In this document: positions 54,093 to 64,000 of the stretch, piece by piece
How the letters are laid out: the number at the start of each line of letters is the position of its first letter
How positions within the stretch are numbered: the first letter of the stretch is position 1
Source of the DNA: Linanthus parryae
Lineage: Eukaryota > Streptophyta > Magnoliopsida > Ericales > Polemoniaceae
Assembly (NCBI GenBank): GCA_023055425.1
Contig: JALGPY010000004.1
Coordinates: 114,927,504 to 114,991,503, forward strand
Reading direction: 5' to 3'
Length of the DNA: 64,000 nt
Notes under the pieces: model-generated
Databases searched by the model: none
Told to the model about the DNA's origin: nothing
The model's input: only the letters and a program-made list of their open reading frames with translations
Program-made: the position numbers and the translations under genes

Positions 54093-57000
54093 ATGGCCAA
54101 AACAAGAGTAACCAGACCCGTCAAGGAAGATGAAGAGATGCCGGAGCTTCCGCAGGCTCTGTGGCGAAAAGCCCCCTTTCTGGGTGGGAAAGATTTTTAC
54201 CACGCGAGGGTGAAGGCGAAGAGGATGCCTGATCCTGTTCCCGTTGAGCGATTGTTAACACTGACTCGCCCAGTTAACTCAGCCCTGCTCGAGTTAGTTG
54301 GCTCCGAGGATGTGGTTCGATTGGGAATCGAGAATGGGCACTTCCCATACACTGCAATTTCTACTCAGGCGTTTGTCCAGAAGTTGGACTATATGGATGA
54401 GTGGACTAACCACGTGTTGGATAATTACGCCGAAACTCTCGATGAAGCCGGCATTTTCTTCGCTGTTCGTGCTATGAAGGGTGCTGCCGTGAAGTTGGAT
54501 CAGTCCATGCTTCTAGACCTTCTGTCCCGCTATTCGCCTGCGACTCACACGTTTCACTTTGCTGAGTTCGAGGCTGCCCCCACGCTCGAGGACGTTCAAA
54601 TGCTGTATGAGCTTTCCCCAATGGGCGAGGTGGACCCCTTGAGTCACCTAAGGACATCTGCGGAAATGGCCTTGTACGCGCAGATGGAGGAGTGCCTAGC
54701 AGAGGTGAAGAAAATCTCCACTCGGTGGACCAGTACAAAACCTCTTCCGAACTGGCAGCTGGTTGATACATCTGCGAAGAATACCTGGAACAAGTGGTTG
54801 CAGTACTTCTTCCGAGACTATGCGAGCAGCAGCATTACTAAGAAGCTTTTGAGCGGAGACCCGAAGGCTGAGAATTACGTAGAGGGCAAGGGTTATCATC
54901 TGACCCTTTGCGCCTTTCTTTGTGCTTGGCTGTCGAGGTATCTGATTGATGGTCACCCCCATGACGGGGTCTTCTACCATGTGCTGCCACTTGCAGTGAG
55001 GCTCGCTCTTGGCCAGAGAGTCGCACTTGGACCCTTGGTCTTGGGTACGTTATATTATAGGCTGGACCAGCTGGTTCTGGCGATGAGGGAATCGCGCGGC
55101 CGTCTCGATGTTCTGACCTTTGTCAATATCAGCTTTTTGACAATGTGGGTTTTTGAGCGCTGGCCGTCTTATGCTCCAACTCCCCTCCCACTTGAGAAGT
55201 GGTGTCCCCCAGGCGAGACGGAAGCGTTCAACAGCGGGAGAGCTGCGAGATGGTTTGGAGCAAGCAACACCAAGTGTACTTGGAGCTTGATATGCGACAA
55301 ACGAAAGGAGTTCACTGCCAGGCCCTACGCCACACGTGTTGAGAATGTGCGGTGGTTTCCAAAGCTATACCCTTCCAAAGGTATGGTCATGTCAGAGGAC
55401 CTTCTCTTTGAAAAGGGGCCGCATTTCCATGAGCGCTATCGTGAGTTCTTTTGCTGGTGTCTGCGAGGTTCTCTTCCTGCACTTGCAGAGCATATTCGTG
55501 AGCTCGCGCCACGATATGAAAGGCTTACAGTGGATGTTGACCCCACTCGGGTCTCTCCTCAGTTTGGTTTCGATGCGGTGGCCCCATCAATCTGGCCCCA
55601 ATCTATCATCAGAGGGTGCTACAAGCGTTTGCTGACAAAGGAGTGCAAGACGGTCCTCATGAGCAATCTTCCCTTCGAGCAGCCTGCGGGAACTCGCAAG
55701 GGTGGTTGTTCCCAGAACTGGATCGCATACTGGATTGCCCAGCAGACGAGGATGGAGACGGAGGCGGCGGCGCAGCCAGGAAGGGCCCCCTTGATCAAGA
55801 GAAACTCTTTTCCGTTTCGCCCAATTGCAGTTTGAGCGAGTCTGAGTACGGTTGCTACTCGTTGTTGGACCGTGAGAACCACTTGTGCCCCGATTTCATT
55901 CTGAAGGAGCAGGTCGATGCAATCAAGAAGGGTGACACGCAGGTCATCAAATATAGCAAGGCGTTTGCTGAGGTAAGCAGTTTCCTTGTGTGCTTTTAAG
56001 CTCTTTGGTTTGCTTGCACTGATGCTTTTCGTCCTGTATTGTTCAGTGTCATGTGCGGAGGTTCGCAGCTGGTGACCGCTCCAAATCGCTGGTGGACACT
56101 ATTGTTGCCACCAGAAAGAGGGGAGAATCGTACCGGCTAGCATGGAGGATGGATGCCGAGGTCGAGACAAGAGTTCGCGCAGTCATGAATACTTTTGCTG
56201 ACTCGCTGATAGACAACCCTCCGGCTCCGTCTCCTCCTAGAGATGACCCGTCCCCTCCAGCGACTGCGGCGCCGAGAGTGAAAAGACCTAGGCAAAAGGG
56301 AATTACGATTTCTTCCCCTAGGAGCGCTCCAGCTTCGCCCCCAGTGAGGTCCCTTTCTGTCAAGGACAAAGGTAAGGGTCGTATGCCCGGCAAGGTGCGA
56401 AAAGATCTCGCAGTTGAAACCTCCGTTCCATTCAATCAAGAGGAAGAGGAAGAGAGGCAGGAGCCCCAAGCAAGTAATGAAGAAGAAGAAGAAGGAACAG
56501 TTGTGATGCGCGAGGAAGAGTCAGGAGGTACTTCCGTCGCATTTCCTTGTCCCTTATCATGACTTCTATGCAGTTCTTTTCTTTGAACCAATTGTGTATT
56601 CGCAGATGGTGATGATGAAGCCGTTGGTGGCCTCGTGGCCAAGAGGCAAAGGAGAGATGCCCACTCTGGCGCTTCAGATGATCCCATAAGCGAGGATGTT
56701 CTTGCTGAGTCCCGGAGGACAGCCGCGGAGGCTGCTGAAAGAAGAAGGCAGCGAGAGGAAGAGGAGCTCGAGCGTGTGAAGCAACGGAGCCTCGAAGAGC
56801 AGCATGTCGACGACTTAGTGCGTCCAGTTGGCGAGGAAGACGAGCTTCCCGAAGAAGTGGCTCCCCATGTGGAGGAAGAAGATGAGGTTCCCGAAGGGGA
56901 TGCAGCGGAGCTAGAGCAAGTCCAAGCAGACTTCGCAGAGATTGCGGGCGGCGATAAAGGTGAGATCTTCAATCTCGCAGTTACTTATAGAGATGTAATT

Positions 57001-58379
57001 GTGGGTGCGTTGAAGCACGGTGTGTCAAAGCCTGACATTCGCCGTTGGTTGGTAAGCAAATGCGGAGAACCCTCAGGTAATCATTTTGAGTGATATGCAT
57101 GTACTAGGCTGTGACCATTTGAGACAAAGTCATGACTGGTTTAATCGCATCCCAGGTCACGCCTCTCTTAAAGACTTGCTTAGTGAGGATACACTGATAG
57201 GGCACGGTTCCACGTCCCTAGTGTATGATGAGGATACCTCAATCCCACCTTCGCGTGGAGGTGCTTATTCTTAGCTTTAGCAAAGATAACGAAATAACTT
57301 ATAACACAAGTTACCTCACGTTATCACATTCGGTATCGCAGGTCGTGCTGAGGAACCTGAGCTGGAGCAGAGAAGCCAGACTTCTGCATCCCATGTTCCA
57401 ATTTCGAGCTCCCATACTGAGAAGCCCGTCGCAGCTGCTGGACACGCAAGTGAGCATCTCGAGGATGTCATTGAACTCTCCGATGACGTCGAAGCTGATG
57501 CTGTGCCGATGGACGAAGGTGTCCGTACCGGTGGTGAGGAGGAAAGGACAAGTGATGCCAACATTTTCGCATCTGATAGTGTCTTCCGTCCAGCGACTTC
57601 GGTTGTACCTCCGGCGATGACTGAGCCAGGAGCACCTATTCCTGCGTGGAGCATTTGGGGCTCGCAGGTTGGGAATGTAATCGCAGCTGGTGCAGCCTAC
57701 ACTCTTCCTCCTAACTATGAGAGTTTGGAGCTCGCAGCTGATAGGAGAGCCATGGAGCGCGGGCAGTCTTCGAACAACCCGGTGGCTCGCATTCCCTCTA
57801 TTCATGAAATTCTGGAAGGCACTGGTAAGCAGAGATTTACCATTCGCACGTCGCATTATTTGCTTGCGAGTTTTGACATCATGACTTGTTTTTGATGTCT
57901 CAGGTTTGAAGCAAGCCGATGTAGACTGGGTGGTTCGAATGCGCCTCAGATACCCCCGATCGTTTGTGAGGTGTCTAGAGATCAGTCCTTTTGACAGGAG
58001 GCTATTCCTTACTGAAGCCATCTGGATACTAGAGCAGCTGTGTGCGGCTACACCTGCGACCATTTCGGCCCAGAGTGCCGAATTGCTGTGTGGCATGTGC
58101 CAAAATCTCGTGCTCAAAGTCCAAGGCAGACTTGGTTTCAAATTTCTCAAGGACAGAGTTACACTGATTCGCGCAGCTGTAACTTTGAATCTCGGGCACC
58201 AGAATCTCGCAGCTGAGATGCAGAAGGTGGAGCAGCAGAAGCAAAAGGTTGATGAAGCTTTGAAGCTGTATCACGAAATGAATGCCAAGTGCGAGCAACT
58301 AAAGCAAGAAGTGCAACAAGTGGAGAGGCTGATCGAGCAGTTCGAGCCCCAGGACTCCTTAGTCAAAAATTTGTTTTGA
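54093..58379 (+). CDS. Antisense spliced gene with plant mobile domain (PMD), inside the Tat element
   Basis: Exons with matching phases: 54093 to ~55615 or 55642 (first junction uncertain; acceptor 55829-55830), 55831-55972, 56047-56527, 56606-57076, 57342-57824 and 57904-58379; all have GT-AG ends. Exon 1 encodes a PMD, including LLDLLSRYSPATHTFHFAEF and APTLEDVQMLYELSP. Exon 2 carries YGCYSLLDRENHLCPDF. The middle is Pro/Ser- then Glu-rich with basic patches (KRPRQKG, AKRQRR), and the last exon has SFVRCLEISPFDRRLFLTE and a coiled coil (about 58200-58340). About 1200 residues. If exon 1 is not spliced near its end, a one-base frameshift ends it at 55835. PMD proteins of hosts act in gene silencing and meristem maintenance; PMDs also occur in transposons. 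Its role here is unknown. Confidence 0.7.
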
Positions 58380-58795
58380 CTTTTCGAATTTTGAAAAGAA
58401 AACAGGAAATGGTTGAGACATTAATGTAATATTTTGAAACATTAATGTAATGTTGCTAGGGTTTCTCCCCCTTCTTTTTTTAACAACAAGCAATGAGTTT
58501 GCCCGTTTTGCCCCTTTCGGGATTTGATTGGACATTTCTGTGCATATCCAATTATGACATCAGCAATTGATTCTTTGCTTGATTTTCGCGCTAATTTCTC
58601 GGCAGATAAGCACGCTTCCGTTGGGAAGTCCATCCGAATCATGACTATCCGTCATTTATTAGGATACGCAACCGAATCGTCGTAGCCTTTAGTAGGGTAA
58701 TTGATTGTTACCGCTTTTCAAGGCGTAAGTGATTGAACTTACCCTCTTTTTGAATTTGCTGACTCATCTTAAGCAACCGAAGAGTCTCTACAGGG
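58380..58795 (+). other. Spacer after the antisense gene
   Basis: No gene. ATTAATGTAAT occurs twice near 58420-58450 and may lie in the 3' end of the antisense transcript. Confidence 0.4.
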
Positions 58796-58809
58796 TCTAT
58801 ATAAACCCC
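58796..58809 (+). promoter_or_regulatory. Strong TATA-like box on the antisense strand
   Basis: GGTCTATATAAACCCC, a near-ideal plant TATA box, 30-45 bases before an ATG-initiated frame at 58842. It suggests a second antisense transcription unit. Confidence 0.5.
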
Positions 58810-58841
58810 GTCTTTGCCATTTGGGCTCTTCTATCCCAAAC

Positions 58842-59189
58842 ATGTGCTTTGCCGTGAGTCCTTGCGACTGCTGGCTTCAACGCTTGCTTTTCGTTGATTC
58901 ATGGCAACTTCAAGTTTTGAATCCTGAGTTTGCGCTTTGTGCTATAGAAATAGTTTCCAAGATCCACTTTATGAGGCTTATTGCTGTTTATAACCGTCAT
59001 AAAGAGGATGCAGATAATATCTCATGTACGTTCGAAGAAATTTCTTCGTGTATTATGTGTGCAGGTCATGTTTCCGGCCGCCTCGTGGCGAGGTGCAGCG
59101 CCGTAGTGACCGTGCTACCGTCTCGTAATGAACGGCGTGATTCTTCTTCAGCATCTCCAGAGAAGAATCCGTCGCCCTCACATTTGTGA
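58842..59189 (+). CDS. Possible second antisense reading frame
   Basis: 115-aa frame (MCFAVSPCDCWLQ ... SSSASPEKNPSPSHL) starting 33 bases after the TATA box at 58796. Cys-rich first half, Ser/Pro-rich end. No family recognised. A longer spliced gene cannot be excluded (CAG|GTC acceptor-like sequence at 59063-59066). The coding potential is uncertain and may be chance. Confidence 0.25.
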   Translation: MCFAVSPCDCWLQRLLFVDSWQLQVLNPEFALCAIEIVSKIHFMRLIAVYNRHKEDADNISCTFEEISSCIMCAGHVSGRLVARCSAVVTVLPSRNERRDSSSASPEKNPSPSHL

Positions 59190-59929
59190 GGTCGGGGTGC
59201 TCGTCAATGCCCTTGTCCAACATGACAAGGAGTCCATCACCAGAGGAATGACTGCTTCGCCTGTCTTGCGGAGTAGCATCTGTCGGAACAGGAAGCTCCT
59301 CCGGCGCCTATCTTGATCAGACAGAGGCCTTAGTCATTCTTTGGGGTCTTGGGCGTATCGTATCCCTGACCTTGCTGCTAGGGATGTGGCGAATGACGAG
59401 TTGATCTCTTCGCGGCAGCATCCCTTTTGCTATAGATCTTTGGCCGCGAATTCGCGCACTGTGCTGCCGGTGTCAGGACCGGTGGATTCTCTCTTTTCTC
59501 AGCCGAGAGTTTCCTTGGTGCATATCCGGCTTACCAGCCATTTTTCGAATGTATTGTAAGCCATGTTGGCTGTGTAGTTAGATGCGAGCTTTTCGCTTGT
59601 AAGCTGCTATCTAGATAGATAAATTGTAAGTCATTTGACTCAAAATGATAAATAGTATTTGTATCGTCTGTTCTTTGCAACAAAATACAATTTCGCATGC
59701 GTCTCGGCTTGTTTTGCCTTGCATAATGACATGTAATGATTTCGCATATGCGATGTTGATTACAAATATTTCGCTAGATCATTCGAGATCGTAATTTCGC
59801 AGCTGTGCCATCTTGACGGATGGGCTTGTAGTTGGTCGTTGTAAATCGTATGAGATCACGTTCACAACGTTGTTATCGTTCCAGATAATTTTCCAGAGAT
59901 CAATCAAGATCGTTGAGCTGTGCAAATTG
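59190..59929. other. Non-coding region before the tandem array
   Basis: No gene recognised. It includes GATCAATCAAGATCG-type motifs that foreshadow the array. Confidence 0.4.
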
Positions 59930-61010
59930 CTATCATAGAAGATAGGCTTTGTTTGAGATCGTTTCTCGCATAAACCGCTATCATAGCAGACAGATCTTTA
60001 GAAGATCTAATAAGATGATTCTGCACTCGCGTTGCCATCATATCAGACGGGTTTGGATAATTAACCAAAATTGCTATCGTAACAGATAGGCTTGAGAAGA
60101 TCATTATAAGATCGCATCTGTATAGCCCGCTATCTCAAGAGATAGGCGTTAGATGATCGATTGAGATCGTTTTTGTATTTCGCTGCTATCGCAAAAGATA
60201 GGCTTTGGACGATCATGTAAGATCGTATTTTCGTTTGGGTGCTATCGCAAGAGATAGGCTTTAATGATCACTTAAGATCGCATTCGTATTTGATTGCTAC
60301 CATGAGAGATAGGCTTTAGATGATCACTTAAGATCGCATTTGCGTTTGGCTGCTATCGTAAGAGATAGGCTTTAATGATCACTTAAGATCGCATTTGCAT
60401 TTGATTGCTACCATGAGAGATAGGCTTTAAATGATCACTTAAGATCGCATTTGCATTTGATTGCTACCATGAGAGATAGGCTTTAAATGATCACTTAAGA
60501 TCGCATTTGTGTTTGTTGCTATCGTAGAGATAGGCTTTAGATGATCAACTAAGATCGCATTTGTGTTTGTTGCTATCGTAGAGATAGGCTTTAGATGATC
60601 AATTAAGATCACATTCGTATTGGTTGCCATCATAGGAGATGGGCTTTAGATGATCACTTAAGATCGCATTCGCGTGTAACTGCTATCGTAAGAGATAGGC
60701 TTTAGATGATCGATTAAGATCACATTTGTATTGGCTGCCATCGTAGGAGATGGGCTTTAGATGATCAATTAGGATCACGTTTGCATTTGCTGCTATCGTA
60801 AGAGATAGGCTTTGATGATCAATTAAGATCACGTTTGCGTTTGCTGCTATCGTGGGAGATAGGCTTTGATGATCGATTAAGATCGCGGTTGTGTTTCTGC
60901 TATCGTAAGAGATAGGCTTTGATGATCAGTTAAGATCGCATTTGTGTTTGTTGCTATCGTAGAGATAGGCTTTGATGATCAATTAAGATCGCGGTTGTAT
61001 AAATTGCTAT
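59930..61010. repeat. 58-62-bp tandem array downstream of pol
   Basis: About 18 units with the pattern TGCTATCGTAAGAGATAGGCTTTAGATGATCA(C/A)TTAAGATCGCATTTG(C/T)(A/G)TTT. Neighbouring units are 80-95% alike by eye; some pairs are nearly identical, indicating recent homogenisation. Units contain GATC and GATGATC. Such arrays near the 3' end of Tat elements are known sources of satellite DNA. Confidence 0.9.
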
Positions 61011-61230
61011 TGCAGCGAATAAATCATTGTTAACAGTGATACCAAATAAAATAGAGCAATAAAAGCGGCTAGAAATATGAACTTCTCATTTGGGAGAATT
61101 CTTTTATTATAATGCCTTCATATGGAAGAGATAGGATTACAATCTTCTCATATGGGAGAGGAGATTGCGTCAATCGTAGCCACATGAGATATTAAGCAAC
61201 GTTATCATAAAACGTATGAAATAAGAGAAG
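61011..61230. other. Spacer between pol and the array
   Basis: Short non-coding stretch with three related CTTCTCAT(T/A)TGGGAGA-type motifs (61082, 61117, 61143). Confidence 0.45.
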
Positions 61231-64000
61231 TCAAGGATAGTACTTCTTGATCCAACGCATGTTGACTGAGCTTGGAGTTGAGGTTGTGCCGTGCAACCTT
61301 CGTATGCTGCAATAGCCGCTATCGAAGACTTCTGTGACTTCGAAGGGTCCTTCCCAATTAGCTGCGAACTTTGGGTGAGTTGCTTCTCGCATGCAGTGGT
61401 CAGATGCGCGCAAGACCAGGTCGCCAACTGCGAAGTCCCGTCGCTGGACTGTTTTGTTGTAGGCGCGAGCGATTCTTTCTTGGTACCGCTTGTTAGTCCT
61501 TTTGGCTTGTTCTCGCTTTTCTTCCAGCAAGACTAAATCATGATCGCGTTGGTTTTCGTAGAGTGCGTGGAAGGCCAGCCTTGCCGAATTGATTCTGACC
61601 TCCGCAGGTACCACAGCTTCGGCCCCATAACATAGTAGAAATGGCGAGGCCCCTGTGGGTGTCCTTGGAGAAGTTCTGTAGGCCCACAGAGCTATGTTAA
61701 GAGAGTCGGCCCACTTCTTGTGGTCATCTGCGACCATCTTGCTCAGAATTCTCAGCAGCGTTTTGTTAGTCGCCTCGGCTTGTCCGTTTCCCTTTGGATA
61801 ATAGGGGGTAGAGCATATCTGCCTGATATTGTACTCCGCAAGCTTTGTAGCTACCTGACGATTAACAAAAGGAGTACCGTTATCTGAAAGAATAGTATTC
61901 GGGATTCCGAACCTGCATACGATGTTTTCCTGGATGAAGTTGACCACAGCCAGCGCGTTTGCCGTCTTCAGTGGTATTGCTTCCACCCATTTGGTGAACA
62001 GCTCAGTTGCGGTGAGAATGAAATGGTTCCCATGTGACGTTGGTCGGATGGGGCCAATGAAGTCCAAAGCCCACGTGTGAAATGGCCATGGCGTTCCTAG
62101 TGCATGTAGGTCCACGGCGGGAGCGTGCACTAGGTTCCCTTTGAATTGACATTCTTGGCAGCGTCGCACCTTGGTGCGGCAATCGACTTCCATCGTGGGC
62201 CAGAAGTATCCGATTGAGAGGAGCTGTCTGCATAATTTCGCACCTCCCTGGTGTTCCACCTGATGAGAGAGATCCATGACTTCTTGTGCTTCCCTATCGT
62301 CTAGGCATCGCAGCAAGTTGCCTTCGTGACCTTTTCGCCAAAGCAGGTTTTCTTGAACCACATATCGGGAAGCTTTCCTCTTCAATTTGTCTGCCTCTTT
62401 TCTCGATTCGGGTACAGTGCCCTTGGTGAGGAATTCAAACAATGGCTTTCTCCAGTCTGTGTCGTCATCGATTAGAGCGACAAGTAGAGAATCTTTGATT
62501 AGTGCGCAACTTTCGCACTTCCCTTGTATCAGGGCTGCGGCTGTAGACATGCTTGGCCAATGGATGCCATATCTCTGAGCTTTTCTGTAGATTGACACCT
62601 CGCTTTCTCCGCAAGCGTGTTGGTGAATCTTTTCCAGCAGCTGTTGTCCCTCTTGCTCGGAGACACATCGCATGAGTATTCCTCCGGGACCCTTGTAGTA
62701 AAGGGTGTTGTCGTGGATACAGTATCCTTTCGTGAGTGCCCAGCTCTCGCTGCTGGTGCCTTTCGCAATAGCTTGCAGGATTGCTTTTCGCCAGTCTGCG
62801 TCATCTATGTGTTCGTCGTCGCACGCATCTTCTGTTAATGCCGACGATGTTCGCACTTCGATGGAAATCCTTGCGGGGCATTTGTCTATGCTGACCTTAG
62901 ATCCTAGAGTTGCTAAGGCGTCTGCATGCCTGTTGTCCGCTCGGGGCTTGTGCTCGTATTTCACGTCGCAGAATTGCTGCATCAGCTTTTGCACTAGGGT
63001 GCGGTATGACAGGAGGTTGATTTCCTTTAAACCATATTCGCCCGAGGCTTGCTTAACAATCAGTTTGGAATCTCCCATGACCGTTAAGTTGCTCACTTCC
63101 AAAGCTTTCGCCGCACGGAGTCCCGCGATAAGAGCCTCGTATTCCGCCTCGTTGTTCGTGACTGCGAAATTGAGTTTTGCGGACATCTGTATGACTTCCC
63201 CGTCCGGCTTTGTCAAGACTATCCCAATGCCTCCACCTTTTCTGGTTGACGAACCGTCGAAGTGGAGGGTCCAATAGGGCACGTCGATTGCGTAGATTTC
63301 AGGGCCTTCGAGCTCTTCCTCGATCACGGGTTCGTGACTGTTGTCGGGAAATTGTGCCAATAGATCTGCTACTGCCTGCGACTTGATCGCTCTTGGCTTC
63401 ACGCATGTGATGTCGTATTGAGAGATGGTCATATACCATTTCGCCAATCTCCCGCCCGGAGTAGTGTGAGTTAGCAAGTATCTTATGGGGTCGCTTTTGG
63501 TGACCACCACTACTTTGTGCGATGCAAAATAGTGTCTCAACTTCTCTATCACAAAGAATAAGGCAAGGCAATGACGTTCGATGTCTGTGTACCTTGATTC
63601 AGCAGGCTGCACGATGCGAGAGATGTAATAGATAGGCCTCTCTTGGCCCTCATACACCTGGGCCAGGAGTGCTCCTATAGATTTCCTTGTTGATGTAAGA
63701 TATAGCAGCAGCGGTGATCCTAGTTGAGGCGCGATCATAATCTTTGGGGATGTAAGTATCTCCTTTAGTTTTTCAAATGCGGCTTCGTGGTCAGGAGCCC
63801 AGTTGTACGCGGCGTCCTTCTTGAGAAGAGTGCTGAAACAGCATGTGATTTCGGCGATTGCTGGGATGAATCTCCGCAGATATGACAATTTTCCCAAGAA
63901 TGTTTTCAAGGCACTTTGGTTGTGAGGTGGCGTCATGCTGGTGATGGCTGACACTTTCGCAGGGTCAGGCTCGATCCCTTGGCGATGAACCACGCACCCC
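61231..64000 (-). CDS. Tat-lineage gypsy pol: reverse transcriptase end, RNase H x2, integrase
   Basis: The minus-strand frame is open to the window edge, so the start is outside. Numbering from base 63993 gives 920 residues. Residues 1-50 are the end of reverse transcriptase (RQGIEPDPAKVSAI, FLGKLSYLRRFIP). RNase H spans 60-215. A second, archaeal-type RNase H spans 240-365 (Asp246, Glu284, Asp308, Asp358; FDGSS, NNEAEYEAL, ADALATLGS). Two copies of the integrase zinc-binding region follow, one degenerate (His457, His459, Cys493, Cys496) and one canonical (His577, His581, Cys612, Cys615). The integrase core has Asp644, Asp704 and Glu740 at DD35E spacing, and the C-terminal part ends IKKYYP. 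No chromodomain. No breaks are seen, so it is potentially active. Confidence 0.93.
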   Translation of the reverse strand, partial: GCVVHRQGIEPDPAKVSAITSMTPPHNQSALKTFLGKLSYLRRFIPAIAEITCCFSTLLKKDAAYNWAPDHEAAFEKLKEILTSPKIMIAPQLGSPLLLYLTSTRKSIGALLAQVYEGQERPIYYISRIVQPAESRYTDIERHCLALFFVIEKLRHYFASHKVVVVTKSDPIRYLLTHTTPGGRLAKWYMTISQYDITCVKPRAIKSQAVADLLAQFPDNSHEPVIEEELEGPEIYAIDVPYWTLHFDGSSTRKGGGIGIVLTKPDGEVIQMSAKLNFAVTNNEAEYEALIAGLRAAKALEVSNLTVMGDSKLIVKQASGEYGLKEINLLSYRTLVQKLMQQFCDVKYEHKPRADNRHADALATLGSKVSIDKCPARISIEVRTSSALTEDACDDEHIDDADWRKAILQAIAKGTSSESWALTKGYCIHDNTLYYKGPGGILMRCVSEQEGQQLLEKIHQHACGESEVSIYRKAQRYGIHWPSMSTAAALIQGKCESCALIKDSLLVALIDDDTDWRKPLFEFLTKGTVPESRKEADKLKRKASRYVVQENLLWRKGHEGNLLRCLDDREAQEVMDLSHQVEHQGGAKLCRQLLSIGYFWPTMEVDCRTKVRRCQECQFKGNLVHAPAVDLHALGTPWPFHTWALDFIGPIRPTSHGNHFILTATELFTKWVEAIPLKTANALAVVNFIQENIVCRFGIPNTILSDNGTPFVNRQVATKLAEYNIRQICSTPYYPKGNGQAEATNKTLLRILSKMVADDHKKWADSLNIALWAYRTSPRTPTGASPFLLCYGAEAVVPAEVRINSARLAFHALYENQRDHDLVLLEEKREQAKRTNKRYQERIARAYNKTVQRRDFAVGDLVLRASDHCMREATHPKFAANWEGPFEVTEVFDSGYCSIRRLHGTTSTPSSVNMRWIKKYYP

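Larger units (their letters stand above)
52779..64000 (-). mobile_element. Tat-lineage Ty3/gypsy retrotransposon (minus strand, incomplete)
   Basis: Read on the minus strand. The pol end (integrase, two RNase H domains) lies at 61231-64000, a long downstream region with a tandem array at 59930-61010, an opposite-strand gene at 54093-58379, and the 3' LTR at 52779-53404. A second, archaeal-type RNase H before integrase is the mark of the Tat (Ogre/Retand) group. Opposite-strand extra reading frames and tandem repeats downstream of pol are also known for this group. The 5' LTR, gag, protease and most of reverse transcriptase are outside the window. It splits the Copia element, so it is the youngest of the three nested insertions. 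Confidence 0.9.

Overview
This is nuclear DNA of a flowering plant, probably a eudicot. The evidence is the mix of plant-type transposons (a MuDR-type MULE, a Pack-MULE, hAT MITEs, Copia and Tat-lineage Ty3/gypsy elements with initiator-Met primer sites), CCCTAAA telomere-like motifs, a plant PPR relic and a family of F-box/DUF295 genes. There are no operons, rRNA genes or CRISPR arrays. Nearly everything is mobile DNA or gene debris. The best host gene candidates are one intact F-box/DUF295 gene (11463-12626), two DUF295 reading frames lacking an F-box (30748-31938 and 41426-42634, both minus) and a split minus-strand gene of unknown function (33193-39059).

Layout. 1-2432 is the right part of a gypsy LTR that ends inside a small gene fragment. 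3010-9316 is a complete, apparently autonomous MULE with a perfect 9-bp target duplication. It carries an 825-aa transposase gene and a second small, very acidic reading frame, flanked by repeat arrays, and it sits in a decayed PPR gene (9317-10742). 11.1-24 kb is a rearranged F-box/DUF295 cluster: one intact gene, several pseudogenes in both orientations, duplicated flanks, a LINE fragment, a SINE and a Helitron-like 3' end. 25225-26850 is a Pack-MULE carrying a fragment of an ERD7/senescence-associated gene, followed by a hAT MITE and an intronless, broken CYP59 cyclophilin copy (28185-29540). 30.1-32.3 kb and 40.6-45.9 kb hold further F-box/DUF295 copies.

46-64 kb is a nest of LTR retrotransposons. 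A small element (from 46014) is split by a Copia element (from 47179). The Copia element is in turn split inside its reverse transcriptase by a minus-strand Tat-lineage gypsy element (from 52779 to beyond the window). That gypsy element carries intact RNase H and integrase domains, a 58-62-bp tandem array downstream of pol and, on the opposite strand, a phase-consistent spliced gene (54093-58379) encoding a plant-mobile-domain protein. This antisense gene, with its introns preserved inside a retroelement, is the most unusual system in the window.

How the parts relate: the MULE genes serve MULE transposition, and the gag-pol genes serve their own elements. The F-box/DUF295 proteins would be substrate adaptors of SCF ubiquitin ligases, but most copies here are broken. 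Family names rest on reading motifs by eye; no database search was run.
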